Assembly: GCA_024280035.1 (NCBI GenBank) | Contig: JAJRQV010000014.1 | Location: forward strand, 1 to 64,000 | DNA from: Campylobacterales bacterium | GTDB lineage: Bacteria > Campylobacterota > Campylobacteria > Campylobacterales > Sulfurimonadaceae | DNA length: 64,000 nucleotides | Reading direction: 5' to 3' | In this document: piece by piece, positions 1-9,891 of the stretch | Layout: each line of letters starts with the position of its first letter | Numbering within the stretch: position 1 is the first letter of the stretch | Position numbers and translations under genes: made by a program | Notes under the pieces: generated by a model | What the model saw: only the letters and a program-made list of their open reading frames with translations | Databases searched by the model: none | What the model was told of the DNA's origin: nothing

Positions 1-33
1 GTTTTCTGCTTTTCTAAAGAAAGCTCGTTTCAC
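1..33 (-). other. possible 5' end of a gene downstream of def
   Basis: On the minus strand a GTG overlaps the def stop (GTGA) and opens a frame of 11 codons, beginning M-K-R-A-F-F-R-K, that runs off the window edge. The same stretch repeats the 12-mer TTTTCTGCTTTT that also lies inside the 3' end of def. Too little is visible to identify a product, and this may simply be an intergenic tail. Confidence 0.2.
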
Positions 34-551
34 GACCGCGTTTTCTGCTTTTGGAGTTTTTTGTACTCTTTTTCAAACTTTTTTCTACGTCCATAAGGGA
101 GCTTTTCTATAAAGAGTTTACCATTTAAGTGGTCAATTTCATGTTGAATTGCAACACTTAAAAGCCCTTCTGCTTCAATAACATTTTTTTTACCGTGTCG
201 ATCAAAATATGTTAGAGTCAGTTTTTCATAACGTTCAATATCTTCATAAAAAGTAGGGACTGAAAGACAACCTTCTTGGTAGACTATAGTTCCTGTCATA
301 TTTGAAAGAACAGGATTAATAACTTCGAGGAGCTCATCATAAGACTGCTCACCTTCTTCATCAGGAATAGATAAGATTAAGACACGTATAGCAACATCAA
401 CTTGAATGGCAGCAAGCCCAAGCCCATTACTTTCTATCATCGTATCATACATATCATCTAAGAATTTATGTAAAGATGCATCAAATTCTGTTACCTCTTT
501 AGAGATCTCTTTGAGGCGTTTATTGGGGTAAACAACTATTGGTAATTTCAA
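30..551 (-). CDS. def: peptide deformylase
   Basis: Removes the N-terminal formyl group from nascent proteins in the cytosol, using a metal ion. The 173-residue protein has all three family motifs: GLGLAAIQ at residues 43-50, EGCLSVP around the metal-ligand Cys95, and HEIDH at 137-141 with the two metal-binding histidines and the catalytic glutamate. Length is normal. The start is a TTG that overlaps the stop of the upstream gene as TTGA, suggesting translational coupling. It is the last clear gene of a minus-strand run tig-clpP-GGDEF-def, a grouping that makes sense for co-translational processing and folding. The C-terminus is rich in lysine and arginine. Confidence 0.96.
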   Translation of the reverse strand: MKLPIVVYPNKRLKEISKEVTEFDASLHKFLDDMYDTMIESNGLGLAAIQVDVAIRVLILSIPDEEGEQSYDELLEVINPVLSNMTGTIVYQEGCLSVPTFYEDIERYEKLTLTYFDRHGKKNVIEAEGLLSVAIQHEIDHLNGKLFIEKLPYGRRKKFEKEYKKLQKQKTRS

Positions 552-1618
552 CCTTCTGTATCCTTATTACATACGCAGAAGTCATCTGCATTATCTTCAT
601 TTTGTACTTGCTCCATTGCATTTAAAGTACATACAAGGGTCTCTTCAACCGCACGTTGTGTACTAATATTAGCAATACCAATGGCAATTTTTAATTGAAT
701 CTCTTTTTCTGCAAGAAAAAAGTTACTTGATGAGACTAAGTCACAAAGTCTTTCACTTGCACGCATTGCATTTTTTATATCGGTGTGTTTAAGTATCATT
801 GCAAACACACCTTCTCCATAATGGGCTACAACATCACTACGGCGAGAGGTTTTCATTAATAATCTGGCTATTGTTCTTGTCATTAATAAAAGAGCTTTTT
901 GGTTAGTAATGCTCTCTTCAATATCTTTTGAAAGTTCAATAGTAATGAGGGTACTCGTATGTTTAAACTCATCAATAAGATTTTTCTCTTGTTCAAGTTT
1001 GTTTAAAAGGTAGCGTTTATTATAAATACCAAACTGGTTATCATAAATGGTTTCATTCTCAACATTTTTTACAATAGCTGCTGCATCTTGGTACAACTCT
1101 TTCATATGTGTAACTTGCTTTTTCAAGATGTTATTGAGTTTACCTACATCTTGGTCAAGTGTACTGATTGTTGAAAGAACGGCTTGAGCAGTTGGATCAT
1201 TTCCTAATTCTTTACGACGTTTATCAAGAATTTTTTCCATTAACGCCATGTTTTTGTAAAGATTAGAGGTCACTTGTAAAATAGACTTAACCGAAGAAAA
1301 CCCCTGTTTTAGACTTTTTTCCAGTTCAATGCTTTTTTCATCATCATTCGTATCTTCAAATTCTAAAATAGAGTTTATCTGTTTTCGAAGTGTATCAGAC
1401 TTCTCTTCTAGAAGTCTGTCAAAATAGAGAGTAAAATTATTAGGGGTAGGTGGTAAATTGTCGTGAATCAGCTGAGAAAGCACCTCTTTTGAGTACATCT
1501 CTAAATCTGATGTCGGTTCACTTAAGTTAGAAGGTGAATCAATATCCCCAAAACTAGGAACTTCTTCATGCTTATCTAAAGCAGAAATATCACGTCTTTT
1601 TCTAAGATTACCAGCCAA
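548..1618 (-). CDS. degenerate GGDEF-domain protein
   Basis: A 356-residue soluble protein. The C-terminal part (about residues 190-340) has the fold signature of a diguanylate cyclase (IYNKRYLLNKL in place of the usual D-x-L-T-x-L-x-N-R region), but the active-site GGDEF loop reads YGEGVF, so the catalytic glycines and acids are not conserved. Cyclase activity is therefore doubtful, and a regulatory or scaffolding role is an inference. The N-terminal half is predicted helical and has no membrane segment. Start is TTG, 31 bases after the clpP stop. It overlaps def by 4 bases. Conserved association with clpP and def is common in relatives, but its job is not known to me. Confidence 0.8.
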   Translation of the reverse strand: MAGNLRKRRDISALDKHEEVPSFGDIDSPSNLSEPTSDLEMYSKEVLSQLIHDNLPPTPNNFTLYFDRLLEEKSDTLRKQINSILEFEDTNDDEKSIELEKSLKQGFSSVKSILQVTSNLYKNMALMEKILDKRRKELGNDPTAQAVLSTISTLDQDVGKLNNILKKQVTHMKELYQDAAAIVKNVENETIYDNQFGIYNKRYLLNKLEQEKNLIDEFKHTSTLITIELSKDIEESITNQKALLLMTRTIARLLMKTSRRSDVVAHYGEGVFAMILKHTDIKNAMRASERLCDLVSSSNFFLAEKEIQLKIAIGIANISTQRAVEETLVCTLNAMEQVQNEDNADDFCVCNKDTEG

Positions 1619-1649
1619 TTTGATCCTTTTTTAAACTATTTTATTCTTG

Positions 1650-2240
1650 CTAATCTTTAGCATTCTTAGAGATTACTTCATCTATCATACCGTACTTTTT
1701 TGCATCTTCGGCTGACATAAAATTATCTCTTTCTGTATCTGCAGCGACTTTTGCCACTTTTTGACCTGTATTTGCTGCAAGAATTGCATTTAGGTCATCC
1801 TTCATTCTTTGAATCTCTTGGGCTTGAATCTGAATATCAGTTGACTGCCCTTGCGCTCCACCTGAAGGTTGGTGAATCATAATACGTGAATTAGGAAGTG
1901 AATAACGTTTCCCTTTTGCACCAGAACTCAGTAAAAAAGCACCCATTGAAGCGGCTTGTCCTATACATATCGTCGAAACATCAGGTTTTATGTAATTCAT
2001 AGTGTCATAAATTGACATTCCAGAGGTAATTACACCCCCTGGAGAGTTGATGTAGAAGTAGATATCTTTTTCTGGGTCTTCTGCTTCAAGGAAAAGAAGT
2101 TGTGCCACAATTGTTGAAGCAACTTGGTCATTAACCTCGCCACTTAACATAATAATACGGTCTTTTAAAAGACGAGAAAAAATATCATATGAACGTTCAC
2201 CTCGTCCAGTTTTTTCAATCACGTAAGGAATATAGCTCAA
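1650..2240 (-). CDS. clpP: ATP-dependent Clp protease proteolytic subunit
   Basis: Serine protease core that works with ClpX/ClpA ATPases to degrade unfolded or tagged proteins. At 196 residues it matches the family, and the catalytic triad is visible: Ser98 in QAASMGAF, His123 in [10 protein letters not shown] and Asp172 in ERDNF. The start is TTG (M-S-Y-I-P-Y-V is the usual Campylobacterota N-terminus), preceded by an AAAGG-type ribosome site and a perfect short hairpin. It lies downstream of tig in the same direction, the classic trigger factor-Clp arrangement. No oddities in the coding sequence. Confidence 0.97.
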   Translation of the reverse strand: MSYIPYVIEKTGRGERSYDIFSRLLKDRIIMLSGEVNDQVASTIVAQLLFLEAEDPEKDIYFYINSPGGVITSGMSIYDTMNYIKPDVSTICIGQAASMGAFLLSSGAKGKRYSLPNSRIMIHQPSGGAQGQSTDIQIQAQEIQRMKDDLNAILAANTGQKVAKVAADTERDNFMSAEDAKKYGMIDEVISKNAKD

Positions 2241-2253
2241 GTTTTGCCTTTCT

Positions 2254-2266
2254 GGCGTTTAACGCC
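2254..2266 (-). promoter_or_regulatory. hairpin just upstream of the clpP ribosome site
   Basis: GGCGTT-T-AACGCC is a perfect 6-bp inverted repeat 13 bases before the clpP TTG start, next to the AGAAAGG ribosome site. It could limit ribosome access or mark an mRNA end. Function is inferred from position only. Confidence 0.4.
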
Positions 2267-2408
2267 GATGTTCCCGTTGTTTGTGTGTCCTTTGTTATTT
2301 TAAAATATAAGACAAGGCACAATTGGGGTACAGATTATTTTTTTATTATTTTATCTAAGAATGGGGGAAATAACAACTTTTAGGGGTGTTTATGTGAAAG
2401 TTTGGAGT

Positions 2409-2431
2409 GTAGGTGTGTTTTACACACCTAC
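2409..2431 (-). terminator. strong stem-loop between tig and clpP
   Basis: GTAGGTGTGT-TTT-ACACACCTAC is a perfect 10-bp stem with a 3-base loop, starting 10 bases after the tig stop codon. On the minus strand it is not followed by a T-run, so it may be an mRNA-stabilising or partial-termination element rather than a strong intrinsic terminator. It would let tig and clpP be expressed at different levels. Confidence 0.5.
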
Positions 2432-2441
2432 GAAAAATAGC

Positions 2442-3740
2442 TTAGTCAGCCATCTTTGCTTCAATAATTTTAGATAATACCTTATCTTCTACCATTGCCA
2501 TTTGGATAGCAGGAAGGTAGCCTGATTTTTGGTAGTTTTCGTAAACTTCAGCAGGGTCTTGACCTGTTTGCATTGCTTCCATGTAAATAGTTTGCATTAC
2601 TTCATTGTCTTCAACTTTAACATCTTCAGCTTTGGCAAGTGCATCAATGATAAAGGTTGCTTTTACAGAACGTTCAGCATCTTCACGAAACTCTTCACGA
2701 AGTTCTTTCACCTTATCTTGGTTCTCTTTAAGTTCATTGATTTCATCTTCAGTCATTGTCTGAGCTTTTTTGTTAAGTGCCATATCCATCTCTTGTTCTA
2801 CTACAAAAGAAGGAAGATCGAAGTTGAATTTGTTTACAAATGCTTCTAGAAGTGTTGGTTTTAACTCTTCTTGGAATTTTTTAGAAATTTCTTCTTTTTC
2901 CATTTGAGCTTTAACTTGCTCTTTTAGTTTATCCATAGTTGCTTCTTCGTCACCAGGAATAAGTTTTTTAGCAAGAGCTGTATCTAAACGTACTTTATCT
3001 TTACGTTTAAGTTCGTGTAGAGTGACTTTAAATTGAGACTCTTTACCCGCAAGAGCTTCGCTACCGTACTCTTCTGGGAAAGTAACCGTAATTACTTTTT
3101 CTTCACCTTTTTTCATTCCAACCACTTGTTCTTCAAAACCTGGGATGAATTGGTTAGAACCAAGAAGTAATTCAAACTTCTCAGCAGCACCACCTTCAAA
3201 CAGTTCACCATCAATAGAACCTTCAAAGTCGATAATAGCAGTATCATCATTTTAAGCTGCTCTGTCTTCTTTTACTTTTTTAAGTGGTGCTTGGTTCGCT
3301 CCAAGTTCTTGAATACGTTCAGTTACCGCTTTTGCAGTAATTTTTGGTTTTTTAACTTCAGGAACAGCGTCAGCATAACCATCTAGGTTGATTTCAGGAC
3401 GTAAAGCAATGGTTACTTCAACATCAATCTTACCTTCAGACTTTTCAAATTTAGTGACTTGTGGCTCACCAATTAATGCATCATTACCAAAACCTAAATA
3501 TTTAAGCCCTGCATCAAGAACCTTACGTAACTCTTCGCCTTCAGCATCTTGTACTAGTTTTTCACCATACTGTTTTTTAACTACAGAAACAGGAACTTTG
3601 CCCTTACGGAAACCATCAATTTTTGCATCTCTAGCAAGTTGTTTAGCGATTTTCTCGATATTAGCATCGATGTCTGCTTGGTTTAATGTAGCAGTAATTT
3701 CAGCGTTAGCACCATTGATTTTTTTAGTTTTGAATTCCAT
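2442..3740 (-). pseudogene. tig: trigger factor, interrupted by an in-frame TAA
   Basis: Ribosome-bound chaperone and peptidyl-prolyl isomerase. The reading frame is 432 codons, the normal family length, with an N-terminal ribosome-binding domain (MEFKTKKINGANAEI; GFRKGKVP at the ribosome contact loop), an FKBP-like domain and a helical C-terminal domain. Codon 163 (3252-3254) is TAA between EDRAA and [11 protein letters not shown], exactly at the entry to the FKBP domain. The frame continues without any indel to the normal end. Relatives have Glu, Lys or Gln near this position. The start is the ATG at 3740, with AAGGG upstream, rather than the in-frame ATG five codons earlier. Truncation would leave only the ribosome-binding domain. 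Sequence error, nonsense mutation or readthrough are all possible. Confidence 0.85.
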
Positions 3741-3864
3741 TGAATCCCTTTTCATTTGTCTTGCATAGTATTTTCGAATTATACTAAGCAGAATTAAATT
3801 TTCGCAATTTTATCTAAACTTTTCTTTTTTTTACTTAATACAAGTTAAGAAGTGTTATCCTTCT

Positions 3865-3870
3865 TATAAT
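3865..3870 (+). promoter_or_regulatory. -10 box for folE
   Basis: A perfect TATAAT lies 18 bases upstream of the folE start codon, after an AT-rich stretch typical of Campylobacterota promoters that lack a -35 box. The predicted leader is very short. Confidence 0.55.
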
Positions 3871-3888
3871 AAAACCTAAGGCAAAGAT

Positions 3889-4473
3889 GTGTCAGATATA
3901 AATAATGAAGCTTTTGAAAATGCGGTAAAAGTTATGATGGAGTCTGTTGGTGAGGACCCAAATCGTGAAGGTCTTTTAAAAACACCGATGCGTGTAAGAA
4001 AGGCATATGAGTTTATGTACGGGGGGTACAAAGAAGACCCGAATGAAATTTTAAAGTCAGCACTGTTCACCTCGTCTAATGATGAGATGGTTTTGATTAA
4101 AGATATTGAACTGTATTCTACCTGTGAACATCATCTGTTGCCAATTATTGGGCGTGCCCATGTGGCGTATATCCCTGATGGTAAAGTGGTAGGGCTTTCA
4201 AAGATTCCTCGTGTAGTGGATGTTTTTTCACGACGTATGCAGATTCAAGAACAGTTAACTGAACAGATTGCTGCGGCAATAATGGAGACGATTAATCCAA
4301 AAGGGGTAGCTGTTGTTATTCAAGCAAGACATATGTGTATGGAGATGCGTGGGGTTGAAAAAATTAACTCGACAACAACGTCTTCTGCCTTAAGAGGGCT
4401 GTTTAAAACTGATGAAAAAACACGGGCTGAATTTTTCTCTTTAATTAATGCGCCTGTAGGAAACCGGTATTAA
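3889..4473 (+). CDS. folE: GTP cyclohydrolase I
   Basis: Converts GTP to dihydroneopterin triphosphate, the first step of folate (and often queuosine precursor) synthesis. The 194-residue protein carries the zinc ligands Cys79 and His82 in STCEHH and Cys150 in RHMCMEMRG, and the substrate region [10 protein letters not shown] near the end. Start is GTG with AAGG upstream. It stands alone on the plus strand, divergent from tig, and is followed after 124 bases by fliI. Length and motifs are normal. Confidence 0.96.
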   Translation: MSDINNEAFENAVKVMMESVGEDPNREGLLKTPMRVRKAYEFMYGGYKEDPNEILKSALFTSSNDEMVLIKDIELYSTCEHHLLPIIGRAHVAYIPDGKVVGLSKIPRVVDVFSRRMQIQEQLTEQIAAAIMETINPKGVAVVIQARHMCMEMRGVEKINSTTTSSALRGLFKTDEKTRAEFFSLINAPVGNRY

Positions 4474-4597
4474 TGTATCTCTTTAGGGAAGAGGCAAGAG
4501 GGAAGTCAAAACTTCTCTTCAGAGAACAAGAACAAAAGGTTTTTCTTTTTCTTCCCTCTGCTCTTTCTATTTTTTTAAAATCATCGGAGATGATTGA

Positions 4598-5908
4598 ATG
4601 CCTTTAAATACCCTTCGTAATCGTATAAGAAAAGAAAATTTGTCCCCCACCTTTGGAACAATAACGGAGATTAATGCAACCATGGTTCTTGCACAAGGGC
4701 TAAAGGTTAGTATTGGTGATACCGTGAGTATGATTTCTAAAGACAGTGGTGCAAAAACTATGGGTATGGTTACAGAGGTGAACTCTTCTGGTTTTGCAAT
4801 TTCTCCTTTTTCTTTTATTGAAGGGTATTGTGTTGGAGATGAAGTCTTTTTAAAACAAAATGGAATGAAAATAGATGTGGGTAATGAACTCTTAGGCAGA
4901 GTAGTTGACCCTTTTATGAATCCTATTGATGGAAAAGGTCCTCTTCGCTGTTCAAAGCAGTCTCCTATTATTAAAAAACCTATTGCCGCAATGTCTCGGG
5001 GAATGATAGATGAAAAGTTTTCTGTGGGTGTTAAAACAATAGATACCTTGCTCTCGTGTGGAAAGGGTCAAAAGCTGGGGATTTTTGCTGGTTCTGGAGT
5101 AGGTAAATCAACACTTATGGGAATGATAGTTCGTGGCTCGCAAGCACCAGTAAAAGTTGTTGCTTTGATTGGTGAGCGTGGACGTGAGGTACCTGAGTTT
5201 ATTGAAAAAAATCTTGGAGGTGACCTGACCAATACTGTTATTGTTGTTGCCACCTCAGATGATTCTCCCTTAATGCGAAAATATGGTGCTTTTGCGGCTA
5301 TGTCTGTGGCAGAATTTTTTAAAGACTAACAACTTGATGTTCTTTTTATGATGGACTCTGTAACCCGTTTTGCTATGGCTCAGCGTGAAATTGGTCTTGC
5401 CTTAGGTGAACCACCCACCTCAAAAGGGTATCCACCCTCTTCACTTACCCTTCTTCCTCAACTTATGGAGAGGGCGGGAAAAGAAGAGGGAAAAGGCTCG
5501 ATTACAGCATTTTTTACTATTTTGGTTGAAGGGGATGATATGAATGATCCTATTGCTGATCAGTCTCGTTCTATCTTAGATGGGCATATTGTTCTGTCTA
5601 GAGAATTAACTGATTTTGGAATTTATCCTACTATTCATATATTGAATTCTGCTTCTAGAGTAATGAATGATATTATTACGGCAGAACATTTTGAAGCGGC
5701 TCGAAAGTTTCGACGCTTATATACATTATTAAAAGAGAATGAAGTTTTAATAAGAATTGGAGCTTATGTTGCAGGAAATGATGTGGAATTAGATGAGGCT
5801 ATTTCTAAAAAGAAAGATATGGAAGCCTTTCTTTCCCAAGGATCTTCGTATATATCTGTTTATGAAGAGAGTGTAAATCGACTGATTGAACTCATGGGTA
5901 ATAATTAA
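4598..5908 (+). pseudogene. fliI: flagellar export ATPase FliI, interrupted by an in-frame TAA
   Basis: Cytoplasmic ATPase that energises type III export of flagellar subunits. The frame is 436 codons, full family length. Walker A GSGVGKS is at residues 165-171, GERGREVPEF follows, and the Walker B aspartate is in VLFMMDS after the stop. Codon 244 (5327-5329) is TAA between VAEFFKD and QLDVLFMMDS, and the frame continues without indel through MAQREIGLALGEPPTSKGYPP to the normal C-terminus. Campylobacter FliI has a glutamine-type residue near the stop. Truncation would remove Walker B and the C-terminal domain. A second start at ATG 5348 would give a fragment without Walker A. Motility would be lost if the stop is real and not read through. 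Confidence 0.88.
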
Positions 5909-6019
5909 ACAAAACTTATCTCAAAAACTATAAAAAGTTATTTTAAGCATAAACTTAACAAATATCTATTATCATCACATTATCGAAAGAGGACAAAAAG
6001 AGTCCTAATTAAATTTTGA

Positions 6020-7279
<1,260 letters not shown>

Positions 7280-7309
7280 AAAATAATTACATGAAAAGTA
7301 GAAACTAGA

Positions 7310-7375
7310 GTGCTAATAAGGCACGAAGGTATGATGCCGAGTCAAACTCAGCGTTAGCGGAAGGATTTGGGCTTT
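7310..7375 (+). other. structured spacer between nifS and nifU
   Basis: The 135-base spacer contains GTGC-N7-GCAC (7310-7324), then CGAGT-CAA-ACTC (7338-7349) inside a wider CCG/CGG pairing, then a G-rich stretch. It is clearly more GC-rich than its surroundings. It may be an mRNA processing or regulatory structure, or a decayed repeat. No known RNA family is recognised. Confidence 0.35.
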
Positions 7376-7414
7376 TGCACAAGTTCTGTATAAAATAAAA
7401 TTAAGGAGTAGAAA

Positions 7415-8389
7415 ATGGCAAAGAATGATATGCTAGGCGAGTCTCTTTGGGACGCGTACTCAGATAAAGTAACAACATTAATGAATAATCCTCAACATCA
7501 GGGTGAAATCTTTCCAGAAGAAGCAGAAGAACATGGTAATAAACTAATTGTTGCCGATTTTGGTGCAGAGAGCTGTGGAGATGCAGTACGTCTGTATTGG
7601 GAAATTGACCCTAAAGATGATAAGATTGTAAACTCTAAGTTTAAATCTTTTGGTTGTGGTACAGCCATCGCATCTTCAGATGTAATGACAGAACTTTGTA
7701 TTGGTAAAACCGTTCAAGAAGCAGTAAAAATCACTAATATTGATGTTGAACTTGCCTTACGTGATGATCCAGAAACGCCTGCCGTTCCACCTCAAAAAAT
7801 GCACTGTTCAGTAATGGCATATGATGTTATTAAAAAAGCAGCAGGTATGTATCTTGGTGTTGATGAAGAGTCATTTGAAACAGAAATTATTGTGTGTGAA
7901 TGTGCACGAGTTTCTTTAACTACACTCCAAGAAGTTATTCGTATTAATGACCTTACTACAGTTGAGCAAATTACAGATTACACCAAAGCAGGTGGTTTTT
8001 GTAAGTCATGTATTAAACCAGGTGGTCATGAAGATAGAGAATACTACCTAGTAGATATTCTTGCAGACACTCGTAAAGAGATGGATGCAGAAAAAATGGC
8101 AGCAGCAGCTGATGCTGGTCTTGCAGGTGACTTTGAGACAATGACATTAGTTCAAAAAATCAAAGCTATTGATGCAGTAGTTGATGAAAATATTCGTCAA
8201 TTCTTAGTAATGGATGGTGGAGATATGGAAGTTATTGATGTTAAATCATCAGATGAAAACATTGATGTATATATTCGTTATCTTGGTGCATGTAATGGTT
8301 GTGCCTCATCTTCAACGGGTACATTGTATGCAATTGAAGCTTCTTTAAAAGAAAAGCTTTCTCAAAAAATTAGAGTTTTACCAATCTAA
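7415..8389 (+). CDS. nifU: iron-sulfur cluster scaffold NifU (three-domain)
   Basis: Scaffold on which NifS-derived sulfur and iron are assembled into clusters. The 324-residue protein has the full nitrogen-fixation-type architecture. The N-terminal IscU-like domain has cysteines in AESCGDAV, FGCGTAIASSD and QKMHCSVMA. A central [2Fe-2S] BFD-like domain has CECAR and FCKSCIKPGG. The C-terminal Nfu domain has GACNGCASSS. Helicobacter NifU has the same layout and nearly the same length. AAGGAG lies 8 bases before the ATG. It is intact, unlike its partner nifS just upstream, and ends at a strong intrinsic terminator. Confidence 0.96.
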   Translation: MAKNDMLGESLWDAYSDKVTTLMNNPQHQGEIFPEEAEEHGNKLIVADFGAESCGDAVRLYWEIDPKDDKIVNSKFKSFGCGTAIASSDVMTELCIGKTVQEAVKITNIDVELALRDDPETPAVPPQKMHCSVMAYDVIKKAAGMYLGVDEESFETEIIVCECARVSLTTLQEVIRINDLTTVEQITDYTKAGGFCKSCIKPGGHEDREYYLVDILADTRKEMDAEKMAAAADAGLAGDFETMTLVQKIKAIDAVVDENIRQFLVMDGGDMEVIDVKSSDENIDVYIRYLGACNGCASSSTGTLYAIEASLKEKLSQKIRVLPI

Positions 8390-8407
8390 TAAAATTTATA
8401 TGTATTT

Positions 8408-8437
8408 AGAACTCTTCATCATGAAGAGTTCTTTTTT
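8408..8437 (+). terminator. intrinsic terminator after nifU
   Basis: AGAACTCTTCAT and ATGAAGAGTTCT form a perfect 11-12 bp stem with a very short loop, followed directly by TTTTTT. It starts about 19 bases after the nifU stop. This is a textbook Rho-independent terminator. Confidence 0.9.
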
Positions 8438-8657
8438 ATAAAATAGACTTCCCTTTTATACCTTACTTTATCTTAATAAATCTCTCTTATCACTATTTGA
8501 AATTCCTATAAGACCTAAGCACTTAGGTATAAGAAAAATGTATGTAATGCCCTTGTTTAGGTGTTTGTGGTTAATTATTTGTTGGTATTTCATTAGGCTT
8601 TGATTTATTTTAACATATTATCATTTCTTTATCTTTTAATAAATATAAGGAGATGGT

Positions 8658-8723
8658 ATGAAACACGTTATGTTTTTCTTTTTAGCTATTTTTATATTAG
8701 CAAGTAAAATACGAATTAAATAA
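8658..8723 (+). CDS. possible 21-residue hydrophobic peptide or truncated exported protein
   Basis: A short frame starts at an ATG with an excellent ribosome site (AAGGAG, 6 bases upstream) and encodes Met-Lys-His followed by a strongly hydrophobic stretch (VMFFFLAIFILA) and a basic tail, ending on TAA. It looks like a signal peptide or a small membrane peptide. The frame past the stop stays open for a further 21 codons, giving no recognisable family. It could be a real small protein or the 5' stump of a lost secreted protein. Confidence 0.3.
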   Translation: MKHVMFFFLAIFILASKIRIK

Positions 8724-8798
8724 ATAGTTGACAGCAGCAATATTTTAATTGCGCTGTTTGAAATGAGCTTGCCTATGAAAATAGGATAAGCTAAAAAA

Positions 8799-8814
8799 AT
8801 TCATTCATTCATTC
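8799..8814. repeat. (ATTC)4 tetranucleotide repeat
   Basis: Four perfect ATTC units in the nifU-OmpA spacer. Such repeats can slip and alter expression, but here no promoter or gene is clearly attached to it. Confidence 0.6.
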
Positions 8815-9051
8815 AACGAACACGCTCTCTTCTATTAGATTGTAATTAATCATCAGTGATATTATCTTAACTTTTTGCCTTATTAATCATACAAAACTTT
8901 TTGGAGATATTTTTTACTTTTATCTAAATACACTATATTTTGTTTTTCTACCATTAGTTTTTCATTTCATCCTCGTTAACACTTCATTGCAGTTTTGTTT
9001 ATTATATCCTATTAGTATGTTCATAGATTTTAGTCAATATAAGGAATAGAT

Positions 9052-9882
9052 ATGAAATTAGTTATGTTATCAACTTTAACAGCGGTAGTACTCTTAACTA
9101 CAGGCTGTGTTTCGACCAAAACACATGAAGTCGTTTTACAAGAGTTAAACGAGACAAAAGGTTATTTAAGTGAAGCTCAAAGTAAAATTGCTCAACAAAA
9201 CAGTGAATTAGAAAAACAGAAACTTCAAATAGAAGATAATAGTCAAAAAATTGCACAAAGTAGTACAGATATCTCAGCACTACAGAGTAAAAAAAGTAAG
9301 CTTGAAAAAGAGTTTGAAACAGCACAAAAACTTCTTAGTGAATCTCAATCTCAACTTGAAACAATGCGTCAAATTAAGGCAGAAACACAAAAGCGAAATG
9401 AAATATATGCCCATTTTGTGAATGAACTTCAAAAGATGATAGACGGTGGTCAGTTAACGGTGAGTATTGAGCAGGGGCGTATTGTGATTAATCTTCCTGA
9501 GAATGTTCTTTTTGCGAGTGGACGTGCTAGTGTTAATCCTGAAGGTCAAGAGGCTTTAAGGCAGATAGCTTCAGTCTTAAAAGAGTTTTCTGACCGTCGG
9601 TTTCAAGTTGAAGGGCATACAGATAATGTACCTATGAAAAGTGCTCGTTTTCCAAGTAACTGGGAACTCTCAACTGCGCGTGCCTTAAGTGTTGTTCATC
9701 TCATGGTACAAGAGGGTGTAAAGGCTGAAAACATGTCTGCTGCAGGTTTTGGAGAGTTTCATCCTAGAGCAGATAATGAGACAAAAGAGGGAAGAGCTCT
9801 TAATCGTCGTATTGAGATTATTATGCAAGCCAACTTAGAGATCCTCTCGAATGAATTGCCTAAGCTTGTACAAGAACCTTAG
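9052..9882 (+). CDS. OmpA-family outer-membrane lipoprotein
   Basis: A 276-residue exported lipoprotein. The signal peptide ends in a lipobox LLTTGC, giving a lipidated Cys19. Residues about 25-125 form a long coiled coil rich in Gln, Glu, Lys and Ser. The C-terminal third is an OmpA/MotB peptidoglycan-binding domain with LFASGRASVNPEG, VEGHTDNVPM and AAGFGEFHPR, followed by the basic NRRIEI. It probably tethers the outer membrane to peptidoglycan. It could be a MotB-like or Pal-like factor, but it lacks a transmembrane proton channel and the neighbours give no further clue. It is transcribed alone and ends in a hairpin shared with the convergent PhoH gene. Confidence 0.85.
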   Translation: MKLVMLSTLTAVVLLTTGCVSTKTHEVVLQELNETKGYLSEAQSKIAQQNSELEKQKLQIEDNSQKIAQSSTDISALQSKKSKLEKEFETAQKLLSESQSQLETMRQIKAETQKRNEIYAHFVNELQKMIDGGQLTVSIEQGRIVINLPENVLFASGRASVNPEGQEALRQIASVLKEFSDRRFQVEGHTDNVPMKSARFPSNWELSTARALSVVHLMVQEGVKAENMSAAGFGEFHPRADNETKEGRALNRRIEIIMQANLEILSNELPKLVQEP

Positions 9883-9891
9883 GTCTTGTAC
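9868..9891. terminator. bidirectional hairpin between convergent genes
   Basis: GTACAAGA and TCTTGTAC flank a short CCT-T-AGG core, forming a stem of about 11 bp with one bulged base. It overlaps the last codons of the OmpA-like gene and is followed by A/T runs on both sides. It can terminate that gene and the opposing PhoH-like gene. Confidence 0.6.

Larger units (their letters stand above)
8438..9051. other. 614-base AT-rich spacer with no clear gene
   Basis: Between nifU and the OmpA-like gene I see no conserved protein. It contains a short palindrome ACCTAAG-CA-CTTAGGT (8513-8528), one 21-codon frame with a good ribosome site (8658), and an (ATTC)4 repeat. It may hold a small RNA or the remains of a lost gene. 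Confidence 0.5.

Noticed and set aside
3388-3768. Plus-strand frame opposite tig
   Set aside because: Antisense shadow of a gene with strong codon structure; low-complexity product.
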